8,790 bases of DNA. Origin: Glaciimonas sp. Its GTDB lineage: Bacteria > Pseudomonadota > Gammaproteobacteria > Burkholderiales > Burkholderiaceae. The DNA is taken from assembly GCA_014377145.1 (NCBI GenBank), contig JACMQE010000287.1:1-8790 (forward strand). Direction: 5' to 3'. Of this stretch, positions 7,824 to 8,790 are shown piece after piece. The notes beneath the pieces were generated by a model. It had not been told where the DNA came from and ran no database searches. It saw only the letters and a program-made list of their open reading frames with translations. Position 1 is the stretch's first letter, and each line of letters starts with the position of its first letter. Both the position numbers and the translations under genes were made by a program.

Positions 7824-8453
7824 ATGCTCGTTCTTAATCTGAAATTTAGGGGCCGCTGGCTCAATCTCGGCTTGAGTTTTTTCACAGTGTTGGTGTTAGC
7901 GCTGATGACAGTGGGCTATGCACCGATGTCATATGCGCCGCTACGATATCTGGAAACTCGATTCCCATTCACGACCTCAGCCGCTGACATGCATCGCTTC
8001 GCTGGGATGCTCGTTCTCGGTAGCGTCGATGAGGAACGCAGAGTCGCTGCTATCGATTTGATGCAGCAGTATCCTGAGATGAAAGCGCTATTTACCGGAC
8101 GCGGTGTAGAACTGCTACCGCCAAGCGGTCCCAAAGTAGGGCAATCAGCAGTGCACGTGTTGTATGCATCAACTTCGAGCAATACATATGAAGACGCCAT
8201 GGACAGCGCGGTTTTGCCGGGGGTGGATGTCGCGCAGCCGTGGCTGCTGGTCACGTCGGCTTGGCACATGCCGCGTGCACTAGCCACTTTTCATAAGGCT
8301 GGCTGGAACGTCGCGCCTTATCCAGTGGACTACCGTACAGGTCCCAGCATCCCTTGGTCGCAGTATTCATTGGCCAAAGGCGCCGTTAGCTGGCGCATTG
8401 TGTTGCATGAATTCGTAGGATTTGTGGGCTATTGGGCTGCAAAAAGAATTTGA
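7824..8453 (+). CDS. YdcF/ElyC/SanA-like protein (DUF218), membrane-anchored, shortened
   Basis: The 209-residue product has one hydrophobic segment at about residues 12-32 (LGLSFFTVLVLALMTVGYAPM), probably a signal anchor placing the rest in the periplasm. The DUF218 landmarks follow: MLVLGS (62-67) in place of VVLGG, ERRVAAIDLMQQYPEMKALFTGRG, SSNTYEDA (118-125), WLLVTSAWHMPRALATFHKAGW (from 140), APYPVDYRTGP, and the tail LHEFVGFVGYWAAKRI. E. coli ElyC affects use of the undecaprenyl lipid carrier, and such proteins often occur in exopolysaccharide clusters, so a role in lipid-carrier or envelope homeostasis is an inference. The spacing from VLGS to SSNTYE is only about 50 residues, clearly shorter than I recall for ElyC-like proteins. 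The usual segment after VLGG and the EAD-type segment are missing or unrecognisable. The start is set by the AGGAGGTGA five bases upstream. The gene is GC-rich like its left neighbour. Confidence 0.82.
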   Translation: MLVLNLKFRGRWLNLGLSFFTVLVLALMTVGYAPMSYAPLRYLETRFPFTTSAADMHRFAGMLVLGSVDEERRVAAIDLMQQYPEMKALFTGRGVELLPPSGPKVGQSAVHVLYASTSSNTYEDAMDSAVLPGVDVAQPWLLVTSAWHMPRALATFHKAGWNVAPYPVDYRTGPSIPWSQYSLAKGAVSWRIVLHEFVGFVGYWAAKRI

Positions 8454-8555
8454 ACGAAAAACGACTTCTACCTTTAGCAAGAGGCTGCCAACAGCTATGA
8501 AATTTATAGTGATGAAGGTGTCGTGTCTTAAGCTTTCGAAGCATGTTCTGCGTTG

Positions 8556-8589
8556 CCCGGCAGGCTTCATAAAGAATCAGGCCGCCGGG
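8556..8589 (+). other. Imperfect inverted repeat (possible RNA hairpin) upstream of rmlB
   Basis: CCCGGC at 8556-8561 pairs with GCCGGG at 8584-8589. After a bulged A, GGC at 8563-8565 pairs with GCC at 8581-8583, giving a 9-pair stem with a loop of about 15 bases. No T-run follows the right arm, so it does not meet the usual form of a Rho-independent terminator. It lies in the 188-base gap between the YdcF-like gene and rmlB, where a transcription boundary or a leader element would be reasonable. I see no coding sequence in this gap (8454-8641). Confidence 0.4.
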
Positions 8590-8632
8590 TTGGTAATTGC
8601 CTGAGACATGACTTATTCAAGATTGATTTACT

Positions 8633-8637
8633 AAGGA
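8633..8637 (+). promoter_or_regulatory. Shine-Dalgarno sequence of rmlB
   Basis: AAGGA lies 4 bases before the ATG at 8642, in the right place to support that start. It is one of the two clear ribosome sites in the window; the other belongs to the YdcF-like gene. Confidence 0.7.
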
Positions 8638-8641
8638 ACTC

Positions 8642-8790
8642 ATGATTCTCATCACCGGCGGCGCCGGCTTCATTGGTGCCAACTTCGTGCTCGACTGGCT
8701 GGCGCAGTCGGATGAAACCGTTGTCAACCTGGACAAGCTGACCTACGCCGGCAACCTGGAAACGCTGGCGAGCCTGCAGGGCGATGCGCG
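8642..8790 (+). CDS. rfbB: dTDP-glucose 4,6-dehydratase, N-terminal fragment (3' end outside window)
   Basis: The first 49 residues are visible before the window ends. They open with [15 protein letters not shown], the G-G-x-G-x-x-G nucleotide-binding motif (G6, G7, G9, G12) of an extended short-chain dehydrogenase. [17 protein letters not shown] follows (29-45), the DKLTYAGN signature specific to RmlB/RfbB. The enzyme converts dTDP-glucose to dTDP-4-keto-6-deoxyglucose using bound NAD, the second step of dTDP-L-rhamnose synthesis. The full protein should be about 350 residues, so some 300 lie downstream, probably followed by rmlD, rmlA or rmlC. The ATG at 8642 has AAGGA just before it. GC content is high (36 of 60 in bases 8701-8760), in line with a core chromosomal betaproteobacterial gene next to the more variable transferase region. 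Confidence 0.95.
   Translation, partial: MILITGGAGFIGANFVLDWLAQSDETVVNLDKLTYAGNLETLASLQGDA

Noticed and set aside
8556..8589. Rho-independent terminator
   Set aside because: The stem is reasonable but no T-run follows it, so I list it only as an inverted repeat.
8590..8619. Sigma-70 promoter for rmlB (TTGGTA near 8590 with a TTATTC-like -10)
   Set aside because: The -10 match is too weak to support by eye in this sequence.
1..8790. CRISPR array, tRNA/rRNA, toxin-antitoxin or defence genes
   Set aside because: No regular repeat-spacer pattern, RNA gene signature or defence domain was seen; all well-supported genes fit polysaccharide assembly or envelope function.

Overview
The window looks like the interior of a Wzx/Wzy-type surface polysaccharide (O-antigen or exopolysaccharide) biosynthesis cluster. 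The host is probably a betaproteobacterium. The start of the dTDP-glucose 4,6-dehydratase at the right edge ([19 protein letters not shown]) reads like copies from Burkholderiales such as Comamonadaceae, but that assignment is from memory of the family and no search was run. All genes are on the + strand, and the longest gap without a proposed CDS is about 190 bases.

Layout: 1-1062 is the C-terminal part of a Wzx-type lipid-linked oligosaccharide flippase, cut by the window edge. 1150-2460 is a multi-spanning Wzy-type polymerase. 2477-3370 is a GT2 glycosyltransferase, and 3412-4668 and 4750-5883 are two GT4-type glycosyltransferases. 5939-6484 is a left-handed beta-helix O-acyltransferase. 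6574-7686 is a DUF1972/RgpA-like glycosyltransferase, often a rhamnosyltransferase. Next come a short in-frame scrap resembling an IS3-family OrfA transposase (about 7710-7790) and a YdcF/ElyC/SanA-like (DUF218) membrane-anchored protein (7824-8453). After a 188-base spacer, 8642 onward is the start of rmlB (rfbB), the second step of dTDP-L-rhamnose synthesis.

How they fit together (inference): the glycosyltransferases build a repeat unit on undecaprenyl diphosphate, the acyltransferase decorates it, Wzx flips it and Wzy polymerises it. rmlB supplies dTDP-4-keto-6-deoxyglucose on the way to dTDP-rhamnose, which one or more of the transferases may use. Four potential glycosyltransferases suggest a repeat unit of about four or five sugars, if an initiating transferase lies outside the window.

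The most notable property is a strong compositional mosaic. Wzy, GT2 and the first GT4 are AT-rich, the second GT4 is GC-rich, the acyltransferase is AT-rich again, and the DUF1972 transferase, YdcF-like gene and rmlB are GC-rich. With the transposase scrap, this indicates a cluster assembled by several horizontal exchanges. I see no defence system, CRISPR array, RNA gene or clearly new system; the real points of interest are the mosaic, the transposase remnant and the shortened YdcF-like protein.
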